Shown one piece after another: positions 34,054-43,092 of a stretch of 64,000 nucleotides of DNA. Source of the DNA: Aquabacter sp040049275 (GTDB lineage Bacteria > Pseudomonadota > Alphaproteobacteria > Rhizobiales > Xanthobacteraceae); the NCBI RefSeq assembly GCF_040049275.1, contig NZ_JBDZDT010000007.1:248001-312000 (forward strand). Direction: 5' to 3'. The notes beneath the pieces are model-generated. The model was not told where the DNA came from and did not search any database. It saw only the letters and a list, made by a program, of their open reading frames with translations. The position numbers and the translations under genes are program-made. Numbering within the stretch: position 1 is the stretch's first letter; each line of letters starts with the position of its first letter.

Positions 34054-34110
34054 TGATGCGGCGCTCCTAAACGGGGCGGACCTCAAACCGCGAACGACAC
34101 AGATGAGCTT

Positions 34111-34230
34111 TTCACCTCTCCCCGAGGGGGAGAGGTCGGCTGCGCAGCAGCCGGGTGAGGGGGCTCCGCCGCTCCAGGAATTGAGAGAGTGGTTCCCCCT
34201 CACCCCAACCCTCTCCCCCGCGGGGAGAGG
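34111..34230. repeat. CT/GA-rich palindromic repeat, copy 3
   Basis: A variant with CACCTCTCCCCGAGGGGGAGAGGT at the left and CCCTCTCCCCCGCGGGGAGAGGG at the right, with inner GGTGAGGGGG and CCCCCTCACC pairing. The flanking words GGCGGACCTCAAACCG (near 34075) and GGCGGATCTCAAACCG (near 34283) suggest a local duplication around the element. Confidence 0.7.
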
Positions 34231-34290
34231 GCGCAACTCACCGGCGGTGACGGCGCCTTTCGTGTTTGGCGGCCCCGCAAGGGGCGGATC

Positions 34291-36036
34291 TCAAACCGCT
34301 GCCGGGGCGGGAATGCCCGGCGCCACAAGGCGGCGCGGGGCGGCGGCGCCTTCCAGAACCAGTTGCCGGTCGTGCAGGTCCCTCAAGGTGCGGCGGTGGC
34401 CGATGGAGAGGATGGTGGTTTCCGGCAGGCGCGCGTGGAGCGCGGTGTACAGCGCCGCTTCCGTGGGCTCGTCGAGGGCGGCGGTGGCCTCGTCCAGCAG
34501 CAGCACCCGCGGGCGCACCAGCAAGGCGCGGGCGAGCGACACGCGCTGCTGCTCGCCCAGCGAGAGGATGTCGGGCCACAGCGCCTCATCCCCGAGGCGC
34601 GGCTTGAGCGCCGAGAGGCCGACCGCATCAAGGGCAGCGGAAAGCTCCCCCTCGCCATAATCCTCCGGCGCCCGCGGATAGGCGAGTGCGGCATCGAGCC
34701 GGCCGACCGGCACGTAGGGGCGCTGCGGGAGGATCATCACCCGGCCCTCGTCCGCAAGGCTCACCTCGCCGCTGCCGAACGGCCAGATGCCGGCGATGGC
34801 GCGGAACAGCGTGGTCTTGCCGGCGCCGGACGGCCCCATCACCAGCGCCCGCTCCCCGGGCTTGAGGCTGAGCCCGTCCACGGTGATGAGCGGTTCGCCC
34901 TTCGGCAGACGCACGTCCATGCGCGCGAGGCGCAGGGGGGCGGTGCCGTCCTGGGTGTGGGTGAAGGCGGGCGCGGCGGCTGCGGCCTTGGCGGTGGCCA
35001 TGGAGCGCTCGAAGCCCGTGAGCCGGTTCACCACGGCGGCCCATTCGGCAAGGTCTGAGTAAGAGGTGATGAAGAAGGAGAAGGCGCTCTGCACCGAGGA
35101 GAAGGCGCTCGCCGTCTGCATCAAGGGACCGAGCAGGATGGCGCCGGAGAAATAAGCGGGGGAGACCACCACGTACGGAAAGATGGAGGAGATCTGGCCG
35201 TAGCCGGCGGTGAACCAGGTGAGGCGCTTCTGCATGCGCATCAGGTCGAAGAAATTGCCCCAGATGCGGGAGAAGCGGCCATCCAGCCGGCGCTCCTCCG
35301 CCGCCTCGCCCTTCAGCAGCGCGATCTGCTCGCTGTTTTCGCGGACGCGGACGAGGTCCACGCGGAAGTCCGCTTCATAGCGCTGTTGGTTGAAATTGAG
35401 CTTCACCAGCGAGCGGCCGATGAAATGGGCGATGAGTGTGCCGACCCCGGCATAGATGAGCGCTGCCCAGAAGAGGTAACCGGGGATGACGATGTCCGTG
35501 CCGAACAAGGTGAGGTCGTAGGTGCCCGAAAGGCCCCACAGGATGACGCTGAACGAAACCAGCGAGACGATGGTGCCGAACAGGCCGACGCCGATGCCGA
35601 TGGTCTGGCTGACGAACAGGCGGATATCGTCGGCGAGGCGCTGGTCCGGATTGTCCGCCGCATCCCCTTGAAGGCGCAGGCGGTAATAGGTGTCGTCGGA
35701 AAGCCATTCCGAAAGGTAGCGCCGCGTGAGCCAGCGGCGCCAGCGGATCTCCAGCCACTGTTTCAGGTAGATCTGGTAGACGGCCACCACGATGGCGCCC
35801 ACCGCGATGCCGCAGAAGATCAGCAACTGGTGTTTGAACGCGGCGTAATCCTTCTCCTGGATGGCGTTGTAGAAGGTGCTGTTCCATTCGTTCAGCAGCA
35901 CCGTGGCGTAGACCCACGCCAGCTCCAGCACGATGACCGCGCCCAGCAGGCCGAAGGCGATCCATCGCTCCTCGCCACGAAAGTAGGGAACGGCGAGGCG
36001 GCGGATGTCGCCGAGTAGTTTCAACAATGCGCGCAT
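34291..36036 (-). CDS. ABC transporter, fused permease/ATPase (YddA/SbmA-like)
   Basis: A 581-residue half-transporter: a permease domain (about 1-350) with RWRRWLTRRYLSEWL and DNPDQRLADDIRLFV, the signature of the ABCD/SbmA-BacA-YddA group, then an ATPase domain with Walker A GPSGAGKTTL, signature LSLGEQQRVSLARALL and Walker B VLLLDEATAALD. The start at 36036 (MRALLKLLGDIRRL) was chosen because upstream codons overlap the acyl-CoA synthetase gene. Members move peptides or very long-chain acyl compounds; a link to the upstream synthetase is possible but unproven. Confidence 0.88.
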   Translation of the reverse strand: MRALLKLLGDIRRLAVPYFRGEERWIAFGLLGAVIVLELAWVYATVLLNEWNSTFYNAIQEKDYAAFKHQLLIFCGIAVGAIVVAVYQIYLKQWLEIRWRRWLTRRYLSEWLSDDTYYRLRLQGDAADNPDQRLADDIRLFVSQTIGIGVGLFGTIVSLVSFSVILWGLSGTYDLTLFGTDIVIPGYLFWAALIYAGVGTLIAHFIGRSLVKLNFNQQRYEADFRVDLVRVRENSEQIALLKGEAAEERRLDGRFSRIWGNFFDLMRMQKRLTWFTAGYGQISSIFPYVVVSPAYFSGAILLGPLMQTASAFSSVQSAFSFFITSYSDLAEWAAVVNRLTGFERSMATAKAAAAAPAFTHTQDGTAPLRLARMDVRLPKGEPLITVDGLSLKPGERALVMGPSGAGKTTLFRAIAGIWPFGSGEVSLADEGRVMILPQRPYVPVGRLDAALAYPRAPEDYGEGELSAALDAVGLSALKPRLGDEALWPDILSLGEQQRVSLARALLVRPRVLLLDEATAALDEPTEAALYTALHARLPETTILSIGHRRTLRDLHDRQLVLEGAAAPRRLVAPGIPAPAAV

Positions 36037-36145
36037 GCCTTCGTCCGGTCCGGTGCACCCCGGCGAACCATAGCCTGCTTTTAGGTGGACGGACGATGTC
36101 CGTCCCCTTACCGCTTTGTCATGTAAGCGCCGTTGGGGAAGACCC

Positions 36146-37771
36146 TCAGACCGCTTTCGCCATCTCGCGCAGCTTGAATTTCTGGATTTTCCCCGTGGAG
36201 GTCTTGGGGATCTCTTCAAACACGATATGGCGAGGGCATTTGAAACGGGCGAGGTTCGCCTGGCAGTGAGCGATCAATTCCTCGGCGGTGGCGGAGGCGC
36301 CCGCCTTCAGTTCGATGAAGGCCACCGGGGTCTCGCCCCATTTGTCGTCGGGCCGCGCCACCACCGCCGCCGCCGCCACGGCGGGGTGCTTGTAGAGCGC
36401 ATCCTCAACCTCGATGGAGGAGATGTTCTCGCCGCCAGAGATGATGATGTCCTTGGAGCGGTCCTTCAGCTGGATGTAGCCGTCGGGATATTTCACGCCG
36501 AGATCGCCGGAATGGAACCAGCCGCCCGCAAAGGCCTTCCGCGTGGCGGAGGGGTTCTTGAGATAGCCCTTCATCACCACATTGCCGCGGAACATCACCT
36601 CGCCCAGGGTCTCGCCGTCCGCCGGCACCGGCTCCATGGTATCAGGGTCCATCACGTCAAGCGCCTCGAGGGCGCCGTAGCGCACGCCCTGGCGGGATTT
36701 CTTCTCGGCCTGCTCGGCGGGGGACAGGGCGTTCCATTCAGCGTGCCATTCGTTCACCACCGCCGGACCGTACACCTCGGTGAGGCCGTAGACATGGGTG
36801 ACGTTGAACCCGGCCTCCTGCATGGCCGCCAGCACCGCGGCCGGTGGGGGCGCGGCGGCGGTGATGAATTCCACGGTCCGGGGGAGGGGGCGCTTCTCGC
36901 TCTCGGGCGCATTCAGCAGCGTCGACATGACGATGGGCGCGCCGCACATGTGGGTGACGCCCAGATCGGCGATGGCATCGAAGATGGGCTTGGCGCGCAC
37001 CTGCCTCAGGCACACATGGGTGCCGGCCACGGCGCAGACCGTCCAGGGGAAGCACCAGCCATTGCAGTGGAACATGGGCAGCGTCCACAGATAGACCGGG
37101 TGCCGGCCCATGCCGCAGGTGAGCACGTTGTCGTGCGCCAGAAGGTGCGCGCCGCGATGGTGATAGACCACGCCCTTGGGGTCGCCCGTGGTGCCAGACG
37201 TATAGTTGAGGGCGATGGCGTCCCATTCGTCGGATGGCATCTTCCAGTGATAGGCGGGATCGCCGGTCAGCAGGAACTCGTCATAGCCCATCTCGCCCAG
37301 GCGCTCGCCGGGGCCGGTATATTCCGGGTCGTCATAGTCGATCACCAGCGGCTTGCGCTTGACGAGGGCGAGCGCCGCCTTGATGACGGGGGAGAATTCC
37401 CGGTCGGTGATCAGCACCTTGGCTTCCCCATGGTCGAGGATGAAGGCGAGGATGGGGGCATCGAGCCGGGTGTTGAGGGCGTTCAGCACCGCCCCGCACA
37501 TGGGCACGCCGTAATGGGCCTCCACCATGGGTGGGGTATTGGAGAGCATCACCGCCACCGTGTCACCCACACGAACGCCGGCCCGCTCGAGAGCCGAGCC
37601 CAGGCGCCGGGCGCGGGCATAAAGCTCGCCATAGGGCCGGCGCAGGGCGCCGTGCACGACCGCCACATGGTCCGGGAACACGGTGGCCGACCGCTCCAGG
37701 AAGCCCAACGGGGTGAGCGGCTGGTAGTTCGCGGGATTGCGGTCGAGATCCTGGTCATAGATGCCGGGCAT
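36146..37771 (-). CDS. Medium/long-chain acyl-CoA synthetase (AMP-binding)
   Basis: A 541-residue adenylate-forming enzyme activating fatty or methylthio acids with CoA. Motifs: NYTSGTTGDPKGV (phosphate loop), YGLTEVYGP (A5), GWFHSGDLG and the catalytic Lys in TSTGKIQKFKL. The early FLERSATVFPDHVAVVHG is typical of the AlkK/DmdB-type branch. It is divergent from prpE and precedes the ABC half-transporter on the same strand with about 110 bases between them. Confidence 0.9.
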   Translation of the reverse strand: MPGIYDQDLDRNPANYQPLTPLGFLERSATVFPDHVAVVHGALRRPYGELYARARRLGSALERAGVRVGDTVAVMLSNTPPMVEAHYGVPMCGAVLNALNTRLDAPILAFILDHGEAKVLITDREFSPVIKAALALVKRKPLVIDYDDPEYTGPGERLGEMGYDEFLLTGDPAYHWKMPSDEWDAIALNYTSGTTGDPKGVVYHHRGAHLLAHDNVLTCGMGRHPVYLWTLPMFHCNGWCFPWTVCAVAGTHVCLRQVRAKPIFDAIADLGVTHMCGAPIVMSTLLNAPESEKRPLPRTVEFITAAAPPPAAVLAAMQEAGFNVTHVYGLTEVYGPAVVNEWHAEWNALSPAEQAEKKSRQGVRYGALEALDVMDPDTMEPVPADGETLGEVMFRGNVVMKGYLKNPSATRKAFAGGWFHSGDLGVKYPDGYIQLKDRSKDIIISGGENISSIEVEDALYKHPAVAAAAVVARPDDKWGETPVAFIELKAGASATAEELIAHCQANLARFKCPRHIVFEEIPKTSTGKIQKFKLREMAKAV

Positions 37772-37959
37772 CGGCTCCCCTCGTCATGTTATATTTCTGG
37801 CCGGTTCGCCGGATTGCTGGAGTGAGCCTAGCCGAGCGATTCCCGTGGGCGCAATCGCCCCGCGAGGCAGACAAAGGTCTTACGCAATCCAGCGGACTTG
37901 CCTTGCGCGACCGGCTGCGCATCATTCGCCGGCAATAAAATGAGACGAGGAAACGCGCC

Positions 37960-39879
37960 ATGCTGGACCGCAATGCAAGCCGCTATGCGGAGGTCTACGG
38001 CCGCTGGCAGTCCGACCCCGAAGCCTTCTGGGCGGAAGCGGCGAAGGACATCACCTGGATCGCCCAGCCGCGCGCCATCTTCGAGCCCGCCCTGGGAGTC
38101 TATGGCCGTTGGTTCGTCGGCGGCCTCTGCAACACCTGCTACAACGCCGTGGACCGCCACGTGGATGCCGGGCGCGGCGCCCAGGTGGCTCTGATCCATG
38201 ATAGCCCGGTCACCGGCACCAAGCGTAAACTCACCTATTCCGAGCTGCTGGCCGAGGTGCGCACGCTGGGCGCCATGCTGCGTGGGCTCGGGGTGGAGAA
38301 GGGCGACCGGGTCGTCATCTACATGCCCATGGTGCTGGAGGCGGTGGTGGCGATGCTCGCCTGCGCCCGCATCGGCGCCGTGCATTCCGTGGTGTTCGGG
38401 GGCTTTGCGGCGAAGGAGCTGGCGGCCCGCATCGACGATGCCGCGCCCAAGGTGATCCTCGCCGCCTCCTGCGGCATCGAGCCGACGCGCATCGTCCCCT
38501 ACAAGCCGCTGCTGGATGCTGCCATCGAGATGGCGGACGCGAAGCCGACCTCCTGCCTCATCCTCCAGCGCCCGCAGCTGGAATGCGAACTGTTGGAGGG
38601 CCGCGACCTCGACTGGGCGAGCCTGCGCACCGCAACGGCCGCCGCGGGCAAGGGCGCGGACTGCGCCCCCATGGGCGCGACCGAGCCGCTCTACATCCTC
38701 TACACGTCAGGCACCACGGGGAAGCCGAAGGGGGTGGTGCGCGACACCGGCGGCCACATGGTGGCGCTGCGCTGGAGCATGGAGAACCTCTACGGCATCA
38801 AGCCCGGAGAGGTGTTCTGGACCGCCTCCGACATCGGCTGGGTGGTGGGGCATTCCTACATCGTCTATGCCCCTCTGATCCTCGGCTGCACCTCGATCGT
38901 CTATGAGGGCAAGCCCGTGGGCACGCCCGATCCCGGCGCCTTCTGGCGGGTGATCGAGGAGCACAAGGTGGCGGCGCTGTTCACCGCCCCCACCGCTTTG
39001 CGCGCCATCAAGAAGGAGGACCCGGAGGCCACCCACCTGAAGGGCCGCGACCTCTCCCATTTCCGCACCCTGTTCCTGGCCGGCGAGCGGGCGGACCCGG
39101 ACACGGTGAACTGGGCGCAGCAGCACCTCAACGTGCCGGTGGTGGACCATTGGTGGCAGACGGAGACCGGCTGGGCCATTGCGGGCGATCCGGTGGGCCT
39201 CGGCCTGCTACCGGTGAAGCCGGGATCGGCCACCGTGCCCATGCCGGGCTACGCGCTGCACGTGGTGGACGAGGCGGCAAAGCCCGTGCCTCCCGGCACC
39301 ATGGGCTCCATCGTCATCAAGCTGCCGCTGCCGCCCGGCTGCTTGCCCACTTTGTGGCAGCAGGACGAGCGCTTCCGCGAAGGCTATCTCGCCGAATTCC
39401 CCGGCTATTGCAAAACCTCGGACGCCGGCTTTATCGATGAGGACGGCTACGTCTTCGTCATGGGCCGCACCGACGACATCATCAATGTGGCCGGCCACCG
39501 CCTCTCCACCGGCGGCATGGAGGAGGTGCTCGCCTCCCATCCTGACGTGGCCGAATGCGCTGTTATCGGGGTGAAGGACGAGCTGAAGGGCGAGGTGCCC
39601 TGCGGCTTCGTGGTGCTGAAAGCCGGCGAGCGACGAGCGCCGGACGTCATCGAAAAGGAACTGGTGGCGCTGGTGCGCGAGCGCATCGGGCCCGTGGCGG
39701 CGTTCAAGCTCGCCATCACCGTGCCGCGCCTGCCGAAGACGCGCTCCGGCAAGATCCTGCGCGGCACCATGAAGAAGATCGCCGACGCGGACCCCTGGAC
39801 CGCGCCCGCCACCATCGACGATGCGGGCGCGCTGGACGACATCACCGCATCGCTCAAAGCCCGCGGCTTCGGCGCCTGA
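37960..39879 (+). CDS. prpE: Propionyl-CoA synthetase
   Basis: A 639-residue acyl-CoA synthetase with the acetyl-CoA-synthetase N-terminal domain (about 10-65) and AMP-binding core. Motifs: YTSGTTGKPKGVVRDTGGH, WTASDIGWVVGHSYIVYAP and DHWWQTETGWAI, and the C-terminal LPKTRSGKILRGTM with the acetylation-target Lys. The VVRDTGGH form is characteristic of PrpE rather than Acs. It activates propionate for the methylcitrate or methylmalonyl route; no partner genes are adjacent. GAGGAAA precedes the ATG. Confidence 0.93.
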   Translation: MLDRNASRYAEVYGRWQSDPEAFWAEAAKDITWIAQPRAIFEPALGVYGRWFVGGLCNTCYNAVDRHVDAGRGAQVALIHDSPVTGTKRKLTYSELLAEVRTLGAMLRGLGVEKGDRVVIYMPMVLEAVVAMLACARIGAVHSVVFGGFAAKELAARIDDAAPKVILAASCGIEPTRIVPYKPLLDAAIEMADAKPTSCLILQRPQLECELLEGRDLDWASLRTATAAAGKGADCAPMGATEPLYILYTSGTTGKPKGVVRDTGGHMVALRWSMENLYGIKPGEVFWTASDIGWVVGHSYIVYAPLILGCTSIVYEGKPVGTPDPGAFWRVIEEHKVAALFTAPTALRAIKKEDPEATHLKGRDLSHFRTLFLAGERADPDTVNWAQQHLNVPVVDHWWQTETGWAIAGDPVGLGLLPVKPGSATVPMPGYALHVVDEAAKPVPPGTMGSIVIKLPLPPGCLPTLWQQDERFREGYLAEFPGYCKTSDAGFIDEDGYVFVMGRTDDIINVAGHRLSTGGMEEVLASHPDVAECAVIGVKDELKGEVPCGFVVLKAGERRAPDVIEKELVALVRERIGPVAAFKLAITVPRLPKTRSGKILRGTMKKIADADPWTAPATIDDAGALDDITASLKARGFGA

Positions 39880-39896
39880 GACCCGCCCTCACAGGC

Positions 39897-40208
39897 TCAG
39901 CGGTTGCCCGAATCCGTCGAGGGGTTCCAGCAGATGCCGCCCACGAAGCAGGCGCCATTCTGCGTCGGCACCCATTGCGGCTTGGTGACGTCGCCGCCGG
40001 GACAGAAGGCGACATCTTTCACATAGCGGTCATAGGTGGTCGGGCCGGTGGCGAGCAGCAGCGCGCCGGCGCGCGCCATCAGGCTCTGCACCTGGGCGCA
40101 GCTCATGGTGCGGGTCTGGGGCATGCCCTCCTGGGCGGAGGCGGGCCAAGCGCCGCCTGCCGCCAGCGCGGCCGCGCAGCCAAGCGCGGCCCATGTGCCA
40201 GTTCTCAT
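39897..40208 (-). CDS. Small secreted four-cysteine protein A
   Basis: A 103-residue exported protein: a Sec signal peptide (about 1-25, ending WPASAQ) and a mature part of about 78 residues with Cys37, Cys69, Cys87 and Cys93, enough for two disulfides. It shares with its upstream neighbour the pattern (M)(T/S)CA, LATGP, (Y/F)xRYVxDV, PQWV and C-G-C with NPST/DPST near the end. AGGAG precedes the ATG at 40208. I know no named domain. It is probably periplasmic or extracellular. Confidence 0.75.
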   Translation of the reverse strand: MRTGTWAALGCAAALAAGGAWPASAQEGMPQTRTMSCAQVQSLMARAGALLLATGPTTYDRYVKDVAFCPGGDVTKPQWVPTQNGACFVGGICWNPSTDSGNR

Positions 40209-40233
40209 GTGGCTCTCCTGTTTCAGCCCCCGC

Positions 40234-40539
40234 TCAGCGGCCCGTGCCTTCAGTGGAGGGGTCCACGCAGGTCGAGCCGATTGCGCATTGCTGCTGGTCG
40301 CGGGTCTGCACCCATTGGGGCTGGGCGACCTGCGCTCCGGTGCAAAGGCCCACATCCTGGACATAGCGGTTGAAGACATTGGGACCGGTGGCGAGCACCG
40401 CGCTACCCGAAGCGTTCACCGCGGCGATCGCCTCGGCGCAGGTCATGTTGAGGGTGTTCGGGAAGTCCTGGGCCAGGGCGGTCGATGCCATAACGCCAAG
40501 GGGAAGGAGGGCGAGGATCAGATGTCGAGAAGTGCGCAT
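40234..40539 (-). CDS. Small secreted four-cysteine protein B (paralog of A)
   Basis: A 101-residue exported protein: signal peptide about 1-23 (LLPLGVMASTALAQ), mature cysteines at 34, 66, 85 and 91, the same spacing as paralog A within two residues. It shares the LATGP, RYVQDV, PQWV and CVDPST segments. GGGAGCG precedes the ATG at 40539. The stop lies 25 bases before paralog A's start, so they form a small operon from tandem duplication. Function unknown. Confidence 0.75.
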   Translation of the reverse strand: MRTSRHLILALLPLGVMASTALAQDFPNTLNMTCAEAIAAVNASGSAVLATGPNVFNRYVQDVGLCTGAQVAQPQWVQTRDQQQCAIGSTCVDPSTEGTGR

Positions 40540-40603
40540 TTTTCGCTCCCTTGAATCGCATGTCCGGCGTTGGCGCGGACGTGTCCTGTGATAAGGGTCG
40601 TTT

Positions 40604-41515
40604 ATGAGCGACGATATCCCCTTCAACCGTAATTTTGACGTTCCTGCGGGACGGGTGGAGCAGGTGACGCCGAGCGTCCGGCGCATTCTTGCGCCCAATC
40701 CCTCGCCTTTCACATTCACGGGTACGTGCACTTATATCGTTGGCCGCGGGAAGGTCGCGATCATCGATCCCGGCCCCGATGACCCGTCCCATGTGGCGGC
40801 CGTGCTCGACGCGGTGCGCGGGGAGAGCGTGACCCACGTGGTCCTCACCCATACCCATCGCGATCATTCCCCCGCCGTGGTGCCGGTGGTGGCGGCGACG
40901 GGTGCGGTGAAGGTGGCGGAGGGGCCGCACCGGCCCGCCCGGCCGCTCCATATCGGCGAGGTGAACCCGCTGGATGCGAGCGCCGACACGGACTTTGTGC
41001 CGGACATCGCGCTGAAGGACGAAGAGGCGGTGACGGGCGACGGCTGGACGCTGCGGGCCGTCACGACGCCGGGCCACACGGCCAACCACCTCGCCTTCGC
41101 GCTGGAGGAGGAGAACCTGCTCTTCTCCGGCGACCATGTGATGGGCTGGGCCACGTCCATCGTTGCGCCGCCGGACGGCTCCATGGGCGATTACGTGGCC
41201 TCATTGGAGAAGCTCGCTCAGCGCACCGAGCCGCTTTATCTGCCCGGCCACGGGCCGCCCGTCACCGATGCTCCCGCCTTCGTGCGCGATTATCTTGCCC
41301 ACCGCCACGCCCGCGAGGCAGCGATCATGCGCGGGCTGGAGCGGGCATCGAGCATTCCCGACCTGGTGCGCGGCATCTATCTCGGGCTCGATCCGCGCCT
41401 TGTCGGCGCGGCGTCCCTGACCGTGCTGGCGCATCTTGAGCATCTGGTCGGGCGCGGCCTTGTGGCCACCGAGGGCGAGCCGGCCATCGACGGGGCCTTC
41501 CGGCTGGCGCGGTAG
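40604..41515 (+). CDS. Metallo-beta-lactamase-fold hydrolase (LACTB2-like)
   Basis: A 303-residue cytosolic MBL-fold enzyme. Metal ligands are in THTHRDHSP and GHTANHLAFAL, with a later FSGDHVMGW and LPGHGPPV. The C-terminal region (about 225-303, RDYLAHRHAREAAIMRGL) is the winged-helix extension typical of the LACTB2/glyoxalase-II-related group, some of which cleave RNA. The substrate cannot be fixed. It is divergent from the two small secreted-protein genes. Confidence 0.87.
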   Translation: MSDDIPFNRNFDVPAGRVEQVTPSVRRILAPNPSPFTFTGTCTYIVGRGKVAIIDPGPDDPSHVAAVLDAVRGESVTHVVLTHTHRDHSPAVVPVVAATGAVKVAEGPHRPARPLHIGEVNPLDASADTDFVPDIALKDEEAVTGDGWTLRAVTTPGHTANHLAFALEEENLLFSGDHVMGWATSIVAPPDGSMGDYVASLEKLAQRTEPLYLPGHGPPVTDAPAFVRDYLAHRHAREAAIMRGLERASSIPDLVRGIYLGLDPRLVGAASLTVLAHLEHLVGRGLVATEGEPAIDGAFRLAR

Positions 41516-41554
41516 GTTGGGTCGACATTCACAGAGGGATCTGTGGTGCAAAGC

Positions 41555-41710
41555 GCCGTCATGCCCGGGCTTGTCCCGAAGTCGGATGTTTCCGACTTCG
41601 GCATTCTTTAAGTGTGGAAGTCGGCAACAGCCGACTTGGCATCCACGTCTATCCCTTAGTTTTTACCTGGCGGCGCCGCGTGGATGGCCGGGACAAGCCC
41701 GGCCATGACG
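41555..41710. repeat. Two-arm palindromic repeat, copy 7, interrupted
   Basis: Left arm CGTCATGCCCGGGCTTGTCC (GCCC subtype) is cut after CCC by about 60 bases of foreign palindromic sequence and resumes with GGCATCCACG; right arm GGCCGGGACAAGCCCGGCC is intact (GGCC subtype). It lies between convergent MBL and TetR genes. Confidence 0.85.
41578..41637. repeat. Nested double-hairpin insert
   Basis: Two strong hairpins sit inside repeat copy 7: GAAGTCGGA-TGTT-TCCGACTTC (41578-41599) and AAGTCGGC-AACA-GCCGACTT (41618-41637), joined by an AT-rich spacer. They share the AAGTCGG core, so this is itself a two-hairpin element of a different family. It appears once in the window. Confidence 0.75.
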
Positions 41711-41780
41711 AAGGTAAAGGCGGTGAACTTCCTCGGGTCCGAGGATTAATCGGCTCTAGCCTTCCTGCGCCGGCTGCCTT

Positions 41781-42398
41781 TCAGACGCGCCCGGCTCTTT
41801 CAACCATCCCGACGATGGTCTGATAGAGTTCATCCTTGGCCTGCTCCGGCGTAATCTCCCCTGCCGCCGCAGCATTGGAGAGCGCGTCGGCGGCGCCGAG
41901 CATCGCCCAGAGGCTGGCCTGCCCGATGGTCCCGTGCCCGATGAACGGCGTCAGCAGGCGCCGGCACTTCTCGATGAACACCGACTGATAGTCCCGCTTG
42001 ATCTCCCCCAGTTCGGGCGAGCCGACCAAAGCCGCGATCACGCCGGGTATCTCTCGCCCCTGGGTCAGCACGCACTCCACATAGGAGGACGCGATGGCGC
42101 CGGCCTTGCCCGGCAATGTCGGATCGCTGGCCGCCAATGCCGCATCCATCACCTTGGTCTGACGGACATCGAATTCCTGATAGAGCGCCGCGAGCAGCCC
42201 GTTGCGTGTTCCGAAATGGTCATAGACCACGGGCTTCGTAACGCCGGCCCGCTCGGCGAGCCGCCCGAGCGACAAGGCGTCCGTGCCTTCCTCCCGAATG
42301 AGCCCCCACGACACCTGCAGGAGCTGATGATGACGCTCGTCTCGCTGCATCCGGCGGCGCGGCGCGGCGTCTGGTTTTCCAGGTCGATCGCTTGACAT
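41781..42398 (-). CDS. TetR/AcrR-family transcriptional regulator
   Basis: A 205-residue repressor. The N-terminal HTH (about 20-66) has LLQVSWGLIREEGTDALSLG and the recognition helix GVTKPVVYDHFGTRNGLL. The ligand-binding domain follows. The start at 42398 (MSSDRPG) sits directly beside a palindromic operator; the frame is open further up but reads through the operator. It is divergent from an NAD(P)H quinone reductase gene, which it very likely represses, a common TetR/quinone-reductase arrangement. Confidence 0.9.
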   Translation of the reverse strand: MSSDRPGKPDAAPRRRMQRDERHHQLLQVSWGLIREEGTDALSLGRLAERAGVTKPVVYDHFGTRNGLLAALYQEFDVRQTKVMDAALAASDPTLPGKAGAIASSYVECVLTQGREIPGVIAALVGSPELGEIKRDYQSVFIEKCRRLLTPFIGHGTIGQASLWAMLGAADALSNAAAAGEITPEQAKDELYQTIVGMVERAGRV

Positions 42399-42401
42399 CA
42401 C

Positions 42402-42434
42402 TATATACCAAAAGTAACTTACTAAAAGTATATA
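42402..42434. promoter_or_regulatory. Palindromic operator/promoter between TetR and quinone reductase genes
   Basis: AGTAACTTACT (42413-42423) is a perfect palindrome around a central C, flanked by TATATAC (42402-42408) and its complement GTATATA (42428-42434). The AT-rich block lies between the TetR start (42398) and the reductase start (42473), so it is the likely operator overlapping both promoters. Confidence 0.65.
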
Positions 42435-42472
42435 AGCCCATGTGGGCTGTCGCAATCGGCCTGGGAGTTTTC

Positions 42473-43081
42473 ATGCACGCCCTTATCGTGGTCTCGCACC
42501 CAAATCCCGGTTCGCTCACCCATGCCATCGCCGCACAGGCCGCCGAGGGCGTGCGCACATCGTCCCGGGAGCACTCCGCCGAGATCGTCGACCTTGCGGC
42601 GGAGCGGTTTGATCCCTCTTTCTCCACGGACGACATCGCCGTCCATCTCAGGCAGGCCGCGCCGTCCCCCCACATTCTCGCGGAGCAGGCGCGGATCGAT
42701 CGCGCCGATGCGCTTGTCCTCGTGTACCCCGTCTATTGGTGGTCCATGCCGGCCCTGCTGAAGGGCTGGATCGATCGGGTTTTCAGTAATGGCTGGGCCT
42801 ATGACGAAGGCCCCGACATCGTGCCGGCGAAGAAGCTGAACCGCCTTAACGTGCACTTGGTGGCCGTCGGCGGCGCCGACCTCCGGACCTATGCCCGGCA
42901 CGGCTATTTCGGCGCCATGAGAACGCAGATCGATCACGGGATCTTCGGCTATTGCGGCGCCCGCGTCGTCACGTCGGAACTCTTCGTCCCGTCGGAACCG
43001 CCCGACACGACGCATCATCTCGAATCCGCCCACACGCTGGGCCGGACCCTGTTCGCGGCCCGTGACCGCGAAGCAGCTTGA
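42473..43081 (+). CDS. NAD(P)H-dependent quinone/FMN oxidoreductase (flavodoxin-2 fold)
   Basis: A 202-residue flavodoxin-fold reductase of the NQO1/MdaB-related family, two-electron reduction of quinones or similar electrophiles. ALIVVSHPNPGSLTHA is the FMN phosphate loop, LVLVYPVYWWSMPALLKGW the flavin-binding segment, then DRVFSNGWAYDEG. The ATG at 42473 has GGGAG 7 bases upstream; an upstream in-frame start would lie in the operator. Regulated with the divergent TetR gene. Confidence 0.88.
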   Translation: MHALIVVSHPNPGSLTHAIAAQAAEGVRTSSREHSAEIVDLAAERFDPSFSTDDIAVHLRQAAPSPHILAEQARIDRADALVLVYPVYWWSMPALLKGWIDRVFSNGWAYDEGPDIVPAKKLNRLNVHLVAVGGADLRTYARHGYFGAMRTQIDHGIFGYCGARVVTSELFVPSEPPDTTHHLESAHTLGRTLFAARDREAA

Positions 43082-43092
43082 GCTTCACGGGG

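Noticed and set aside
34111..34230. Repeat as a simple Rho-independent terminator
   Set aside because: It lacks T-runs, contains two separate stems with inner pairing, and recurs as a family in other gaps.
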